Below, one piece after another: positions 18,329 through 27,542 of a stretch of 64,000 nucleotides of DNA. The DNA is from CSP1-4 sp963777975 (GTDB lineage: Bacteria; Chloroflexota; Limnocylindria; Limnocylindrales; CSP1-4), in the NCBI GenBank assembly GCA_963777975.1, contig CAVZSO010000011.1, positions 62,001-126,000 of the forward strand, read 5' to 3'. The notes under the pieces were generated by a model that did not search any database, was not told where the DNA came from, and saw nothing but the letters and a program-made list of their open reading frames with translations. Within the stretch, counting starts at the first letter, position 1, and every line of letters begins with the position of its first letter. The position numbers and the translations under genes were made by a program.

Positions 18329-19299
18329 CAGAAGTAGCCCTCTCGCTTGCGGTCTTCCATGGCCGCCTCGCTCGAGCGGTCGTCGGCGCGCGTCGCGCCG
18401 CGCTCGGTGATGCGCGTCACCACGAGCTCCTCGATGACCTCGTCGATGGTCGCCGCATCGGACTCGACGGCGCCCGTGCAGGTCATGTCGCCGACCGTCC
18501 GGAAGCGGACGCGCATGGCGACCGGCTCCTCGCCGGGCATCAGGGGCACGTAGGGTCCGAGGGCGAGGAGCATGCCATCGCGCCGGAAGACCGAGCGTTC
18601 GTGGGCGTAGTAGATGGAGGGGATCTCGAGCTCCTCGCGCTCGATGTAGTGCCAGACATCAAGCTCGGTCCAGTTCGAGATGGGAAAGACTCGCAGGTGC
18701 TCGCCCTGCCGATGCCTGGCGTTGTAGATGGACCACGGCTCGGGCCGTTGATTGCGCGGATCCCACTGCCCGAACTCGTCGCGCACCGAGAAGATGCGCT
18801 CCTTCGCCCGTGCCCGCTCTTCGTCGCGTCGGGCGCCACCGATGGCCGCGTCGAAGCCATGCTCGGCGATGGCGTCGAGCAGGGTCACCGTCTGCAGGCG
18901 ATTACGCGAGGCTCGGGGCCCGGTCTCCTCGACCACGCGACCCTTGTCGATCGAGTCCTGGACGCTGGCCACGACCAGGCGCTCTCCGATCTCGGCCATG
19001 CGCCGATCGCGATACTCGATGGCCTCCGGGAAGTTGTGGCCGGTGTCGACGTGCATGACCGGGAACGGGAAACGCGACGGCCTGAAGGCCTTCTCGGCAA
19101 GGCGCAAGAGGACGATCGAATCCTTGCCCCCGGAGAAGAGCAGGACCGGCGACCGGGTCTCCGCGGCGACCTCGCGCATGATGGTGACCGCCTCCGCCTC
19201 GAGCGTATCGAGGTGGCTGAGCAGGTATCCGCGTGCTTGCATCAATCGCGTGGTGGCATCAGTCGGTGGATCGGGGTCCCTGGTGCGCGGTCGTGACAC
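18328..19299 (-). CDS. cysD: Sulfate adenylyltransferase subunit 2
   Basis: 323 residues of the PP-loop ATP pyrophosphatase family. The SGGKDS loop (LLFSGGKDSIVLL), HVDTGHNFPE, and the GGARRDEERARAK and FPISNWTELDVWHYI blocks are typical of CysD, and the C-terminus (DDRSSEAAMEDRKREGYF) matches the family end. It catalyses APS formation with CysN. It heads the minus-strand set cysD-cysN-sulfotransferase and is divergent from cysQ. The first 15 residues are Pro/Asp/Arg-rich, so a slightly later start is possible. Confidence 0.95.
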   Translation of the reverse strand: MSRPRTRDPDPPTDATTRLMQARGYLLSHLDTLEAEAVTIMREVAAETRSPVLLFSGGKDSIVLLRLAEKAFRPSRFPFPVMHVDTGHNFPEAIEYRDRRMAEIGERLVVASVQDSIDKGRVVEETGPRASRNRLQTVTLLDAIAEHGFDAAIGGARRDEERARAKERIFSVRDEFGQWDPRNQRPEPWSIYNARHRQGEHLRVFPISNWTELDVWHYIEREELEIPSIYYAHERSVFRRDGMLLALGPYVPLMPGEEPVAMRVRFRTVGDMTCTGAVESDAATIDEVIEELVVTRITERGATRADDRSSEAAMEDRKREGYF

Positions 19300-19427
19300 G
19301 ATGGGGTTGACCGGCTCCCCGAGTATACGGGACCGTCCTCGACCGCCCCCTCCAGGTGCTCACGTGACCGACCGCGGTAGCATGCGTCGGCACCCCTGGC
19401 TTCCCCGACGAGGACGCTGATCAGGAC

Positions 19428-20255
19428 ATGATCGACCCACCCGTCGCTCCCGATGCCATCGGGAGCGGAACCTACGACGACGAGCTAGCGGCGGCGATCG
19501 AGGCCGCTCGTGCCGGTGGTGCCGCCATCCGGTCGGCGTTCGGCGAGGACCACGAGGTGACCTTCAAGTCCGGCGACGATCCGCTGACCGCCGCCGACGC
19601 GGCCGCCGACCGACGCATCAGGCAACGCCTGATCGGCGAGTTCCCGACCGATGGCTGGCTGTCCGAGGAGAGCGACGCGCGGGTCCTGGACGGCGGTCGG
19701 CGGCTGTGGGTGGTCGATCCGCTCGACGGCACCCGCGAATTCGTCCAGCACATCCCCGAGTTCGCGGTCTCCATCGCCCTGCTGGTCGACGGACGACCGC
19801 TGGTGGCCGTGGTCTACAACCCGATCCGCGACCTGCTGGCTTCCGCGGTCCGAGGTCGCGGCGCGAGGATCGGTGACCGGTCGGTCATGACCAGCTCCAT
19901 AACTGACCTATCGACGGCGGTCGTCCTGGCCAGCCGGAGCGAGATCGCGCGCGGACAGTGGTTGCCGTTCGAGCCACGCTGCCGCGTCGTGGCGATGGGC
20001 AGCATCGCGTACAAGTTGGCCCTCGTCGCTAGCGGCGAAGCAGACGCCACCATCAGCCTGGCGCCCAAGCACGGCTGGGACATCTGTGCCGGCGTGCTGC
20101 TGGTCGAAGAAGCCGGCGGCGTGGTCTCGGGGCTCGACGGGCAGACGCTGGAGATGGCCGATCCGACCGCGCTCGTCGATGGCCTCGTGGCCGGCGGCTT
20201 CGGGATCCACGGGCAGGTCCTGGCGGCGGTCGGGGCTAGCCGGCGCCCGGCATAG
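19428..20255 (+). CDS. cysQ: 3'(2'),5'-bisphosphate nucleotidase, inositol monophosphatase superfamily
   Basis: 275 residues with the magnesium-dependent phosphatase motifs: EES (WLSEESDAR), DPLDGTREF, and the C-terminal WDICAGVLLVEEAGG. The DGTREF variant is typical of CysQ, which hydrolyses PAP left after sulfotransfer and also PAPS. It is divergent from cysD with 128 bases between them and completes the sulfation module by removing the inhibitory by-product PAP. Its last 20 bases overlap the convergent thioesterase gene. Inositol monophosphatase activity cannot be excluded but fits the context less well. Confidence 0.88.
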   Translation: MIDPPVAPDAIGSGTYDDELAAAIEAARAGGAAIRSAFGEDHEVTFKSGDDPLTAADAAADRRIRQRLIGEFPTDGWLSEESDARVLDGGRRLWVVDPLDGTREFVQHIPEFAVSIALLVDGRPLVAVVYNPIRDLLASAVRGRGARIGDRSVMTSSITDLSTAVVLASRSEIARGQWLPFEPRCRVVAMGSIAYKLALVASGEADATISLAPKHGWDICAGVLLVEEAGGVVSGLDGQTLEMADPTALVDGLVAGGFGIHGQVLAAVGASRRPA

Positions 20256-20757
20256 GTCCTGCGCCGGCCTGCCAGCGATCGTGGGCCGGATGGTCGTCGC
20301 GAACGGCCACGAAGCGACCGCTGAAGGTGGCGGTGATGAGGCCCTCGGCGGTCTCGATGCGCGCCTCGCTCGTCGCTCGACGGCCGACGACCTCGACGGG
20401 CCACGATCGCAGGATGAGCGGCTCGTCGGTCGGCGTCGGTGCCACCAGCCGCACCTGGTACTCGGCCGTCACCGTGGCCGGCGGTCGGTCGGCGCCGCTC
20501 AGGCGCATGATGGCCATCGCCGCCGACCAGTTGGCGTGGCAGTCGAGGACGGTGCCGCAGATGCCGCCGTTGAGCACGCTCGCGAAGGCGTGATGCTCGG
20601 GCGATGGCGTCCAGGTGGCCACGAGCGCGCCCTCGCGCTCCGGGTCCGGGTCGGGGAAGCTGCGGATCCGAAGGCCCTTGACGTTCGCCGGGCCGCAGCC
20701 GAAGCAGATGCTGTCCGGGGCGTAGCGCTCCTGGAGGCTCGCCCCGGCGCGGCTCAC
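20236..20757 (-). CDS. Hotdog-fold thioesterase (PaaI-like)
   Basis: 173 residues. The hotdog signature is clear: HHAFASVLNGGICGTVLDCH, giving the glycine-rich helix start and an acidic/His catalytic face, followed by strand segments VTAEYQVRLVAPTP and ATSEARIET. An N-terminal CFGCG pair of Cys is found in several PaaI-type thioesterases and could bind zinc. The product would hydrolyse acyl-CoA esters. It is convergent with cysQ (20-base overlap), and no same-strand neighbour indicates its substrate. Confidence 0.82.
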   Translation of the reverse strand: MSRAGASLQERYAPDSICFGCGPANVKGLRIRSFPDPDPEREGALVATWTPSPEHHAFASVLNGGICGTVLDCHANWSAAMAIMRLSGADRPPATVTAEYQVRLVAPTPTDEPLILRSWPVEVVGRRATSEARIETAEGLITATFSGRFVAVRDDHPAHDRWQAGAGPMPGAG

Positions 20758-20812
20758 GGGGGCGTCGCCTGCGGCATCATGGCCGCGAGTCTACCGCCCG
20801 CGAGGACCAGCG

Positions 20813-21863
20813 ATGATCGTCGTCTCGAGCCCACGCCACGCCCTCCATGAGCCGCCTCGCGAGGTCAGCGGCGGGCGCGAGGTGCCAGCCTTCGAGGTCG
20901 GCGCCCGGGCGACATCGATCCTTGCGCGCCCTCGAGGCAGACGGGGGCTTCCAGCTCCAGGCGCCCCACGACTTCGGGCTCGAACCGATCCTGGCCGTGC
21001 ACGACGCGGGCCTCGTCCGCTACCTGGAGACCGCCTGGGAGGCGTGGCGCATCGGCGGCACCGGTGGCGACAGCATCGTGCCCGACACGATCCGCCACCC
21101 TGGGCTGCGGCCGATGGGCGATGCCTGGCCAGAGCCCGACTCGCCCTGTGGCCGGAACGGATATTGGACCTTCGACACGGCGACGCCGATCGTCGCCGGC
21201 ACGTGGCAAGCCGCACGGTCTGCGGTCGACGTCGCCATCACCACCGCGGCACGCGTGCTCGACGGCGCGCCGGTCGCTTATGGGCTCTGCCGGCCACCCG
21301 GCCACCACGCGGCGCGCGACCTGTTCGGCGGCTACTGCTATCTGAATAACGCCGCCATCGCCGCGCACTGGCTGACGCAGCGCACGGCCGCGCCGGTGGC
21401 CATCCTCGATGTCGACGTCCACCATGGCAACGGCAGCCAGGCCATCTTCTGGGAGCGGCCGGACGTGCTCTACGTCTCGCTCCACAGCGACCCCCGTGGC
21501 ATGTATCCCTACTACGTCGGCTATCCCGACGAGGTCGGTGGGGGCGCGGGCATCGGTCGCAACCTCAACCTGCCGCTGCCACCGGGCACGGACGATGCAA
21601 CCTACCTCGCGGCGCTCGAGGTCGGCCTCGCCCGGATCGCGGACTTCGGTGCCTCGACGCTCGTCGTCTCACTGGGCCTGGACACGTATGCCCTCGACCC
21701 GATCGGAGGCTTCGGCCTGACCGCGTCGGGCTACAGCGCGATGGGTCGTCGGGTGGCCCTGCTCGGCCTGCCGACGGTCATCCTCCAGGAGGGCGGCTAC
21801 CACATCGATGACCTGGGCGACAACGTCGTCGCCTGGCTGCGAGGGTTCTCTCCCGCAGCCTGA
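20813..21863 (+). CDS. Histone deacetylase/acetylpolyamine amidohydrolase family protein (frameshifted near N-terminus)
   Basis: About 350 residues once one base is skipped near 20924-20930. The first frame from ATG 20813 gives the family N-terminus (MIVVSSPRHALHEPPREV, then VPAFEVGARATSIL), and the next frame gives ALEADGGF onward to the end. Zinc and catalytic motifs are intact: RPPGHHAARD with the His pair, DVDVHHGNGS, and SLGLDTYALDP, where Asp supplies the third ligand. Members deacetylate polyamines, acetoin-linked substrates or other small amides. If the break is real the protein could restart at 20847 but would lose part of the conserved N-terminus; I think it is an indel error. Confidence 0.8.
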
Positions 21864-21880
21864 CCACACTGCCTGAGGAG

Positions 21881-21886
21881 TACCAT
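21881..21886 (+). promoter_or_regulatory. Candidate -10 box, leaderless (tatA)
   Basis: TACCAT ends 6 bases before ATG 21893. There is a GAGGAG just upstream of the box, but it is too far from the start codon (about 12 bases) to serve as its Shine-Dalgarno. Confidence 0.4.
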
Positions 21887-21892
21887 CCGCGC

Positions 21893-22228
21893 ATGCCAGT
21901 CGGAACCGACCTCATCCTCGTCCTCGTCGTCATCCTCATCATCGTGCTCCTGGTCCGCGGTCCGAAGAACCTGCCCAAGCTCGGGGAGTCGCTTGGCCAG
22001 TCGATCTCCGGCTTCCGTCGTGCGGTGAAGGAAGACGACGATCCGTCGAAGGCGACGGCCACCGAGCCCGACGCCGCGACCGCCGCGACCGTCGCTGCAC
22101 CAGTCAGCCCGCCAGCGACCCCGGCAGCACCTGTCGAACCCGTCGCGCCCCTCGCTCCGGCCGCACCGCAAGCGCCGCCTGCTGCAGATACGGCGCCGAG
22201 CCCGATCGACGGCCGGCCGCAGGCCTGA
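21893..22228 (+). CDS. tatA: Twin-arginine translocase subunit TatA/TatE
   Basis: 111 residues. One N-terminal membrane helix (LILVLVVILIIVLLV) is followed by the hinge and amphipathic helix RGPKNLPKLGESLGQSISGF, the diagnostic TatA arrangement (usual FGPKKLPELG). The rest is a long Ala/Pro-rich tail of unknown function. TatA multimers form the pore that moves folded proteins across the membrane with TatC, which is not in this window. It lies 30 bases behind the deacetylase-family gene and 22 before folE. Confidence 0.9.
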   Translation: MPVGTDLILVLVVILIIVLLVRGPKNLPKLGESLGQSISGFRRAVKEDDDPSKATATEPDAATAATVAAPVSPPATPAAPVEPVAPLAPAAPQAPPAADTAPSPIDGRPQA

Positions 22229-22249
22229 CGCCCGGTCGGCGTCCCTGCC

Positions 22250-22918
22250 ATGAGCGATCGAGAGGCCCACGTTCGCGCGCTCATCGACGAGATCGAGTTC
22301 GAGATGGGCGAGGACGGTCTGGCCGGTGAGCATGGACCGATCGATGCCGACGGGCGCGTCGAGGCCGCGGTCCGCGAGATCCTGGTCGAGATCGGCGAGG
22401 ATCCGGATCGCGATGGGCTCCTGCGCACGCCAGAGCGCGTGCATCGGATGTACGCCGAGCTGACCGCCGGCTATCGGGTCGACCCCGATCGACTCATCAA
22501 CGGAGCGGTCTTCGAGGTCGACTACAGCGAGATGGTGATCGTCAAGGACATCCCGTTCTACTCGCTCTGCGAGCATCACCTGCTGCCCTTCTTCGGCTCG
22601 GCATCGGTCGCCTACATCCCGAGGGGTCGGGTCATCGGGCTGTCCAAGATCCCGCGCATCGTCGAGATGTACGCCCGCCGGCTGCAGGTCCAGGAGCGAC
22701 TGACCCAGCAGATCGCCGACTTCCTGCAGACGCAGCTCCAGCCGCAGGGTGTGGGCGTGGTCATGGAGGCGACCCACCTGTGCGCGGTCATGCGCGGCGT
22801 CCGAAAGCCGGGCACGATCATGACCACGAGCGCCGTCCTGGGCATCTTCCGCTCGCGCGACAAGACGCGAGCCGAGTTCCTGGCGCACCTGGAGCGACGG
22901 CCGCCCGGTCCCGCCTGA
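22250..22918 (+). CDS. folE: GTP cyclohydrolase I
   Basis: 222 residues. The catalytic and zinc residues are present: SLCEHHLLPFFG (Cys and His), GLSKIPRIV, and THLCAVMRGVRKPG with the second Cys. DGLLRTPERV near residue 60 is the family N-terminal signature. The enzyme converts GTP to dihydroneopterin triphosphate, the first step of folate and pterin synthesis. The N-terminal extension of about 40 acidic residues is longer than minimal FolE, so an internal start is conceivable. Confidence 0.95.
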   Translation: MSDREAHVRALIDEIEFEMGEDGLAGEHGPIDADGRVEAAVREILVEIGEDPDRDGLLRTPERVHRMYAELTAGYRVDPDRLINGAVFEVDYSEMVIVKDIPFYSLCEHHLLPFFGSASVAYIPRGRVIGLSKIPRIVEMYARRLQVQERLTQQIADFLQTQLQPQGVGVVMEATHLCAVMRGVRKPGTIMTTSAVLGIFRSRDKTRAEFLAHLERRPPGPA

Positions 22919-22995
22919 GTCACCCAGGCGACAGATCCCGCCGATCGCCGAACGTATCATCCCCGGCACCAGGCAGCGGGAGTGGTGGTCGGGTC

Positions 22996-24037
22996 ATGAT
23001 CCACGCCGTGTCCAAGGCGATGCGCATCTCGACGATCGTGGCGGTCGCCGCGGTGGTGGCCGGGTGCGCCGGCTACGGCACGCCGGCGCCAACGCCGTCC
23101 GACGTCAGGATCGCTCAGCCCAGCGCCGACGATCGGGCCGTCTCCTCCGCCGTCGCCTTCACCCACGCTCGCGCCGACCGCGGCCGCTGCTGGCGTCACC
23201 GAGCGCGACCGTGATGGACGGTGTGGCGGTGACGTCGATCCCGCTCGGGGTGGATGCCTACCCTCTCGACGTCGTCTCGGCCTTCGGGTCGATCTGGATC
23301 GCCGAGCATCGTCATGATCTCGTTCGACGTCTCGACCCGTCGACCCTGACAGACCACGGCGGAGATCGGTCCGATCGTCGGACCGGGCTGGTTCGCGGTC
23401 ACGCCCGATGCCGTCTGGGTCACGAATCAGAACGGCGTCGGGATGAGCCGGCTCGACCCGTTGACGAACACGGTCACAGCGACGGTCGGCGACCTCCCGA
23501 CCTGCGGGGCGCCCGCCTACGCGCTCGGCAGCATCTGGTACGCCGCCTGCGACACTGACGAGCTGGTGCGCATCGATCCGAAGGCCGCCACGGTCGTCGC
23601 GCGCGTGCCCGCCGAGGGCCGGACGTGGCCGATCGCGATCGACGGCGCCCTGTACGCCGCGGGACCCGCCGGCCTCGGGCGCTTCGACGATGCGACCGGT
23701 CGGATCGTCGAGGTCGGGGGCTGCTGCGGCGAACCCATCGGCTTCGACGGTCACACCGTCTGGCTCTACGACGCGCCGAACGTCGCCCGGGTCGATCCAG
23801 GCCTCGGGCAAGGTGACCGGCAGGATGTCAGTGCCACTGCTCGGGCGCGTGGCATTTCGGGACGGCTCGGCCTGGCTGACCGTCAGCGCCGAGGGCCTCC
23901 GTGAGGTGGACCTCGACAGCGGCAAGGTCGTGCGGACCGTGCCCACCCGATCCACGCCCTTCGCCATCATCGACGTCGACGGCGTGCTGTGGGTGACCGA
24001 TCAGCTCGGTGACCGGCTCTGGCGCCTCGAGCCGTAG
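22996..24037 (+). pseudogene. Lipoprotein with beta-propeller (YVTN/vgb lyase-like) repeats, three frameshifts
   Basis: From ATG 22996 the protein starts with a lipoprotein signal (lipobox VAGC) and then reads as a beta-propeller of the virginiamycin-B-lyase-like or YVTN type: repeated blocks such as FGSIWIAEH, DAVWVTNQNG, LGSIWYAACD, HTVWLYDAPN, GSAWLTVSAEG and GVLWVTDQLGD. The frame must shift near 23175, near 23350 and near 23805 to read the whole of it. Three breaks in 1 kb either mark a true pseudogene or an unusually error-prone assembly patch; the rest of the window favours errors. The family usually binds or senses extracellular ligands; no enzyme motif is seen. Confidence 0.6.
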
Positions 24038-24068
24038 TCGGTGCGTGCTCCGGTCCGATCGCGGGACC

Positions 24069-25053
24069 TCACCCGTCGCGGACGGTGATGATGAGCTTGC
24101 CGATCGGGCGCCCGGCCTGCAGGTCGCGCAGCGCGGCGGGGACCTCGGCCAGGGGATAGCGGCGGTCGATCGCTGGCCGGATGGCGCCCGACTCCAGGAG
24201 ACGGGACAGCGTCGCGATGTCGGTCGGGTCGAATGGCTTCCAGCCCCACAGGAGGCCAAGCTTCCGGTTGCCGAAGGCTGACATGAGCGGCCCGAGGAGC
24301 AGGCCCTCGAAGATCGCGCCTGCGGTGCCGCCGACCATCACGTAACGGCCACCCGGCTTGAGGGCATGCCGGGGCGCAAGGAAGGACCGGCGCGCCCAGA
24401 CATCGAGGATGTAGTCATATCGCGCTGCCGATCGCGTGTAGTCGACCTGCGTGTAGTCGATGACGTGGTCGGCCCCGAGCGATCGCACGAAGTCCATCTT
24501 CCGCGTGCTGCAGACGCCCGTGACCTCGGCCCCGAACGACTTCGCGAGCTGCACCGCGAACGGGCCGACGTTGCCGGATGCCCCGTTGACCAGGACGCTG
24601 TCGCTGGCCGTGATCGCAGCGGCCCCCACCAAGACCCTGGTAGGCGATGATCGAGGCCTCGGGCAGGGCGGCAGCTTGCTCGAAGGTGGCGCCGGCGGGC
24701 ATCGGCGCCCACGCCCGCTCGGGTGCGCAGGCGTACTCGGCGAAGGCGCCGTAGCCATACATGGTCAGGTTGCCGAAGACGCGGTCGCCTGACGCGAACC
24801 GGCTCACGCCCGCCCCGACCGCCTCGACGATCCCGGCAGCGTCCAGGCCGAGGCCCGCGTGTCTCGGTTCGCGGAGGCCAGTCCCCATCCGCGTGATGAA
24901 CGGCGTGCCGGTGAGGTAGTCCAGGTCTGCGCGGTTGACCGACGCGGCGTGGATGGCGACCAGGACCTCGCCGTCGCCCGGGACCGGCGTCGGGACGTCG
25001 CGCAGCTCGAGGACGTCGGGCGAGCCGTACTGCGAGCGGCGGATGGCCTTCAT
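24069..25053 (-). CDS. Zinc-independent MDR alcohol dehydrogenase / quinone oxidoreductase (frameshifted)
   Basis: About 327 residues. From ATG 25053 the GroES-like part is clear (SVNRADLDYLTG, LGLDAAGIVEAVGAGV). After one base is dropped near the C run at 24623-24627, the Rossmann part follows in frame (VLVNGASGNVGPFAVQLAK, then GADHVIDY, KPGGRYVMVGG). The glycine pattern and missing zinc-ligand Cys/His point to the quinone reductase branch of the MDR superfamily, NADPH-dependent. The break at AYQGL/VGAAAIT falls in a G/C run and is probably an indel. It is divergent from the mutase small-subunit gene. Confidence 0.82.
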
Positions 25054-25149
25054 GGCGGCGACGCTACCACGCGCCCGATGCGACAGGCCGAGCCCCACTG
25101 CGTCGTGGGCACCTGGCCGCTCGGCCGCCAAGGTGTCGTGGTCGGAGCC

Positions 25150-25155
25150 TACAAT
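25150..25155 (+). promoter_or_regulatory. Candidate -10 box, leaderless
   Basis: TACAAT, one mismatch from the TATAAT consensus, ends 6 bases before ATG 25162 with no Shine-Dalgarno. It would drive the whole 25.1-28.7 kb operon. Confidence 0.45.
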
Positions 25156-25161
25156 CGCGGC

Positions 25162-25572
25162 ATGCCCGCCCGTCCGATCAAGGTCCTCATCGCCAAGCCC
25201 GGCCTCGATGGCCACGACCGTGGCGCCAAGGTGCTCGCGCGCGGCCTGCGCGACGAGGGCTTCGAGGTCATCTATACCGGCCTCCGCCAGACGCCGGAGA
25301 TGATCGTCACCGCCGCCCTTCAGGAGGACGTCGACGTCGTCGGGTTATCGATCCTGTCCGGCGCCCACATGACGCTCCTGCCACGGATCACCGCCGGACT
25401 CAAGGCCGAGGGGTTGGACGACGTATTGGTGACGGCCGGCGGCATCATCCCGGACGACGACATCGCCGCCTTGAAGGGGTTCGGCGTGGCCGAGGTCTTC
25501 GGCCCCGGCACGACCATCGCCCAGGTCGCGGAGTACTTCCGCGCCAACGTCCGGTCGCGCGACGGGGCGTGA
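25162..25572 (+). CDS. B12-binding small subunit of acyl-CoA mutase
   Basis: 136 residues, a complete stand-alone cobalamin-binding domain of the methylmalonyl-CoA mutase C-terminal type: DxHxxG (GLDGHDRGAK, His18 the lower Co ligand), SxL (GLSILSGAH) and GG (TAGGIIP). It carries adenosylcobalamin for a separate catalytic subunit; the only candidate in the window is at 5877, 17.5 kb away. It overlaps meaB by four bases (GTGA). The other genes of this operon degrade or make butyryl-CoA, which supports an isobutyryl-CoA mutase role. Confidence 0.92.
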   Translation: MPARPIKVLIAKPGLDGHDRGAKVLARGLRDEGFEVIYTGLRQTPEMIVTAALQEDVDVVGLSILSGAHMTLLPRITAGLKAEGLDDVLVTAGGIIPDDDIAALKGFGVAEVFGPGTTIAQVAEYFRANVRSRDGA

Positions 25573-26599
25573 CCGCCTCCGATCGCGGGCGCGACCTCGC
25601 GGAGCGCGCACGGGCCGGTGATCGCCGGGCCCTGGCTCGGCTGCTGACCGAGGTCGAGGATCGTTCGCTGACCGGCGAGACGGCGCTGCGGATCCTCTAT
25701 CCGCAGGCCGGCCGGGCGCACCTCGTCGGGGTCACCGGTGCGCCGGGAGCGGGCAAGTCCACGCTCGTCGCAGCCCTCATCGGGGAGGCTCGCAAGGCCG
25801 GCCGACCCGCCGCCGTGGTGGCCATCGATCCCTCCAGCCCGATCACGGGTGGGGCGATCCTGGGTGACCGTGTCCGGATGCAGGCCTACGCCGGCGACCG
25901 TGACGTCTTCATCCGCTCCATGGCCGCGCGTGGCCACGCGGGCGGCCTGGCCACCGCCACCGTGGCCGCGGCCGCCGTGCTCGACGCGGTCGGCTTTCCA
26001 CTCGTCTTCATCGAGACCGTCGGGACCGGCCAGAGCGAGGTCGAGGTGGCGGCTATCGCCGACACGACGGTCGTCGTCCAGGCGCCGGAGATGGGCGATG
26101 AGGTCCAGGCCATCAAGGCCGGCCTCCTGGAGGTCGCCGACATCGTCGTCGTCAACAAGGGCGACCGTCCGGGCGCCCAGCGCGCCGCCGCCCAGCTGCG
26201 AGCCATGCTGACGGTCGGCGCCCAACACGACCGCGCCGCGGCCGAGGCCGGCCGCCCGAGGCCCAAACGCCCGGACGTCCTGCTCGCGACAGCCGCAACC
26301 GGCGACGGTGTGCCGGCCCTGCTGGCCGCGCTCGACCGTCGCGATGCGCTCCGCCAGGGCGCGGAGAACGAAGCCGGCGCGGGGCGGGTGGCGACCCGAC
26401 CAGGCTGGCACGGGCTCGAGCGCAGGTGGACGGCATCCTCGGCGAGCGACTCCGTGCCCGCCTCGCGACGCCGGAGGAGGCGGCCGGCATGGCGGCTCTG
26501 TATGCCGCCGTGGCGGCCCACGAGATCGATCCCTATGCGGCCGCCGATCGCGCGCTGGACCGCCTGATGGGCACCGACGAGCGGCGGGCGACGCGGTAG
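25569..26599 (+). CDS. meaB: MeaB/ArgK-family GTPase, mutase chaperone (frameshifted near 3' end)
   Basis: About 342 residues. The G1 loop GVTGAPGAGKST, IDPSSPITGGAILGDRVRM, the switch III region and NKGDRPGA (G4-like) identify the SIMIBI GTPase that gates cofactor delivery to, and protects, B12-dependent acyl-CoA mutases. The reading frame breaks near 26395. One frame over, the family C-terminus continues (GILGERLRARLATPEEAA to DPYAAADRALDRL) and ends at the TAG of 26597-26599, giving normal family length. The GTG start at 25569 overlaps the small subunit stop, and the genes form one functional unit. Confidence 0.88.
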
Positions 26600-26602
26600 G
26601 CT
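26597..26602 (+). promoter_or_regulatory. Weak candidate -10 box
   Basis: TAGGCT ends 6 bases before ATG 26609 and overlaps the meaB stop codon. It could give an internal leaderless transcript, but the gene may also be read from the operon promoter. Confidence 0.25.
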
Positions 26603-26608
26603 GGCGAG

Positions 26609-27478
26609 ATGTCGGCCGAATCGATCCTCGTCTGCGGCGCCGGGTTGATGGGCCACGGCATCGCCCAGGTCTTCGCTGCCGCCGGCCATCCGGTCGTGCT
26701 CTACGAGCCGGACATCGAGCGGGCGCAGGCAGGTCGTGATCGCATCGCCGCCAACCTCGCCCGGGCCATCGACAAGGGTCGCATGAGCGCCGATGAACGG
26801 GACGAAGCGCTGGCCCGTGTCCATGCCACCGACGACCTCGCGCTGGCGAGCGGCGTCGTCCTGGCGGTCGAGGCGGTCTTCGAGGACCTGGCCGTCAAGT
26901 CGACCCTCCTTGGCGAGCTCGACCGCCTGACCCCGGCAGGCGCCGTCCTGGCCTCGAATACCAGCTCCATCCCGATCACCAAGCTGGCGGCAGCGGTGCC
27001 GGCGAGCCGCCGGCCGAAGGTCGTCGGGATGCACTTCTTCAGCCCGGTGCCGGTCATGCCGCTCGTCGAGCTGGTGCGCGGCGAGGCGACCTCGGGCGCG
27101 ACAGAAGCGGCCGTCCGCGGCTGGTCGGCCGAGCTCGGCAAGCAGGTCATCGTCAGCCAGGACCGACCCGGCTTCATCGTCAATCGGATCCTGATGCCAT
27201 ACCTGGCGGAGGCGATGCGGGCGCTCGAGGAAGGGGTCGGGACGGCCGACGACATCGACACCGGTGCCAGGGTCGGCCTCAACCACCCGATGGGGCCGCT
27301 CGAGCTGGCCGACTTCATCGGGCTGGACGTCTGCCTTCACATCATGGAGGTGTTGGTCGAGGGCTACGGCCAGGCGCACATGGCGCCACCGCTGATCCTG
27401 CGCGAGCTGGTCGCCGCGGGGCGGCTGGGCCAGAAGACCGGCCACGGCTTCCATGCCTACCCCCGGCCGCCGCGATGA
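26609..27478 (+). CDS. hbd: 3-hydroxybutyryl-CoA dehydrogenase
   Basis: 289 residues. N-terminal Rossmann motif CGAGLMGHGIAQVFAAAG; the NAD-domain signature EAVFEDLAVKS, LASNTSSIPIT, GMHFFSPVPVM with catalytic His; and the C-terminal dimerisation domain NHPMGPLELADFIGLDVC. Length and domain order match single-function short-chain enzymes that oxidise (S)-3-hydroxybutyryl-CoA to acetoacetyl-CoA. It lies between meaB and an acyl-CoA dehydrogenase, with a thiolase further on, forming most of a butyryl-CoA to acetyl-CoA route. A crotonase is not present in this window. Confidence 0.92.
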   Translation: MSAESILVCGAGLMGHGIAQVFAAAGHPVVLYEPDIERAQAGRDRIAANLARAIDKGRMSADERDEALARVHATDDLALASGVVLAVEAVFEDLAVKSTLLGELDRLTPAGAVLASNTSSIPITKLAAAVPASRRPKVVGMHFFSPVPVMPLVELVRGEATSGATEAAVRGWSAELGKQVIVSQDRPGFIVNRILMPYLAEAMRALEEGVGTADDIDTGARVGLNHPMGPLELADFIGLDVCLHIMEVLVEGYGQAHMAPPLILRELVAAGRLGQKTGHGFHAYPRPPR

Positions 27479-27542
27479 GCGGGGTGCTCATCTCAGCCGC
27501 GACGAGCAGTGGGTTCGCCTGGCCGTTCGAGCGCACGAGCCG

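Noticed and set aside
12449..20255. A toxin-antitoxin or phage-defence island in the accessory-looking region
   Set aside because: Every gene there has a metabolic family assignment; no nuclease, toxin, integrase, attachment site or composition change is visible.
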